A stretch of DNA of 64,000 bases, taken from NCBI RefSeq assembly GCF_030814225.1, contig NZ_JAUSUR010000005.1:186001-250000 (forward strand), in the 5' to 3' direction. Of this stretch, positions 63,691 to 64,000 are shown one piece after another (the first letter of the stretch is position 1; each line of letters starts with the position of its first letter). Under the pieces are notes generated by a model, which saw only the letters and a list, made by a program, of their open reading frames with translations, did no database searches and had not been told where the DNA came from. This DNA is from Breznakia pachnodae. GTDB taxonomy: Bacteria > Bacillota_I > Bacilli_A > Erysipelotrichales > Erysipelotrichaceae. The position numbers and the translations under genes are program-made.

Positions 63691-64000
63691 CTACTTTAGT
63701 TCCTTAATCCAACCTAAGTCAATTAGTTCATTAACTGTGTAATCTGTTAAAAATTGTATTCCTCCACCTTTTTGATTAAACCAAGGAGCAACAGTACCAG
63801 ATTTCACATCAAATGGTACAATAACCTCATATCTAGCATAAGGTTGTCCATCCATAAACGGTGCTAATGCCCTTGATTCATATGGTGTTCCTTCTGGTGA
63901 TAAATAATATCCATCTCTAGACCCATAGCGATCAATTATTTTTCCTGTTTGTAATGTTTCTATTTCATACTGTCCGTTGATAAAACCATATAGATTTACA
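63691..64000 (-). CDS. TNT-type (NAD+ glycohydrolase) toxin domain, C-terminal end, partial
   Basis: The last 103 residues of a larger toxin read DRYGSRDGYYLSPEGTPYES, then YARYEVIVPFDVKSG, APWFNQKGGGIQFL and WIKELK, the pattern of the TNT domain (NAD+-hydrolysing toxin; the Gln of GGGxQ is a key residue in TNT). The N-terminal carrier part lies past the right edge. Stop at 63693-63691. Confidence 0.85.
   Translation of the reverse strand, partial: VNLYGFINGQYEIETLQTGKIIDRYGSRDGYYLSPEGTPYESRALAPFMDGQPYARYEVIVPFDVKSGTVAPWFNQKGGGIQFLTDYTVNELIDLGWIKELK

Overview
The window looks like chromosome from a low-GC Bacillota, possibly Erysipelotrichales-like. The grounds are very AT-rich intergenic DNA, strong AAGGAGG-type ribosome binding sites, sigma-A promoters, CcpA-type cre boxes, a PTS permease, an EFR1-type ferredoxin and many one-component regulators. 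TGA is a true stop (several intact genes end in it) and Trp is TGG, so the standard bacterial code applies. No tRNA, rRNA or CRISPR array was seen.

Layout. 1-0.8 kb: start of a beta-glucoside-family PTS EIIBC gene with a cre box. 1.2-6.9 kb: hypotheticals, a flavin-reductase-like protein, an XRE regulator and a DUF5131 protein. 6.9-14.1 kb: a yhf-type operon (yhfX, yhfW, a PRD protein, yhfU, yhfT, php, then a tyrosine phosphatase) divergent from its likely regulator yhfZ, with a readable promoter, twin operators and a cre site between them. 14.1-17 kb: small genes and a CorA transporter. 16.9-22.1 kb: four consecutive regulator plus redox-gene cassettes (MarR-SDR, broken; TetR-SDR; MarR-rhodanese; MerR-EFR1 ferredoxin), each with a recognisable operator or promoter. 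23.4-36.4 kb: an accessory island bounded by a nonsense-mutated serine recombinase and a decayed tyrosine integrase. It carries a metallophosphoesterase fusion, an EVE-like/HNH nuclease, a PIN protein, an ECF sigma/anti-sigma pair and two proteins with HEPN-type RNxxxH motifs, one with a 4 x 78 bp tandem repeat.

36.9-43 kb: small metabolic genes, a MarR/NmrA-like pair with twin operators, an unusual GMP synthase lacking the glutaminase core paired with a CofE-family ligase, and two tandem membrane-anchored MerR genes, the first with a nonsense codon. 43-44 kb: an alpha/beta hydrolase behind a 9-codon leader peptide and two mutually exclusive hairpins, a classic attenuator layout. 44-48 kb: SWIM/SNF2 helicase and uracil-DNA glycosylase. 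48-54.7 kb: two ABC exporter pairs, an XRE regulator, DUF3795, SWIM and VOC proteins. 54.7-60.2 kb: an ABC/FtsX plus two-component module whose two promoters share an identical 17-bp box, the likely response-regulator site. 60.4-64 kb: a polymorphic-toxin immunity array containing an intact Imm63-like gene after a TNT-type NADase toxin end, a duplicated segment with an Imm63 remnant, and a decayed toxin tail.

The most interesting items are the 43.1 kb attenuator, the glutaminase-less GuaA/CofE pair, the candidate defence island and the yhf regulatory region. Assignments rest on reading motifs by eye; no database search was run.
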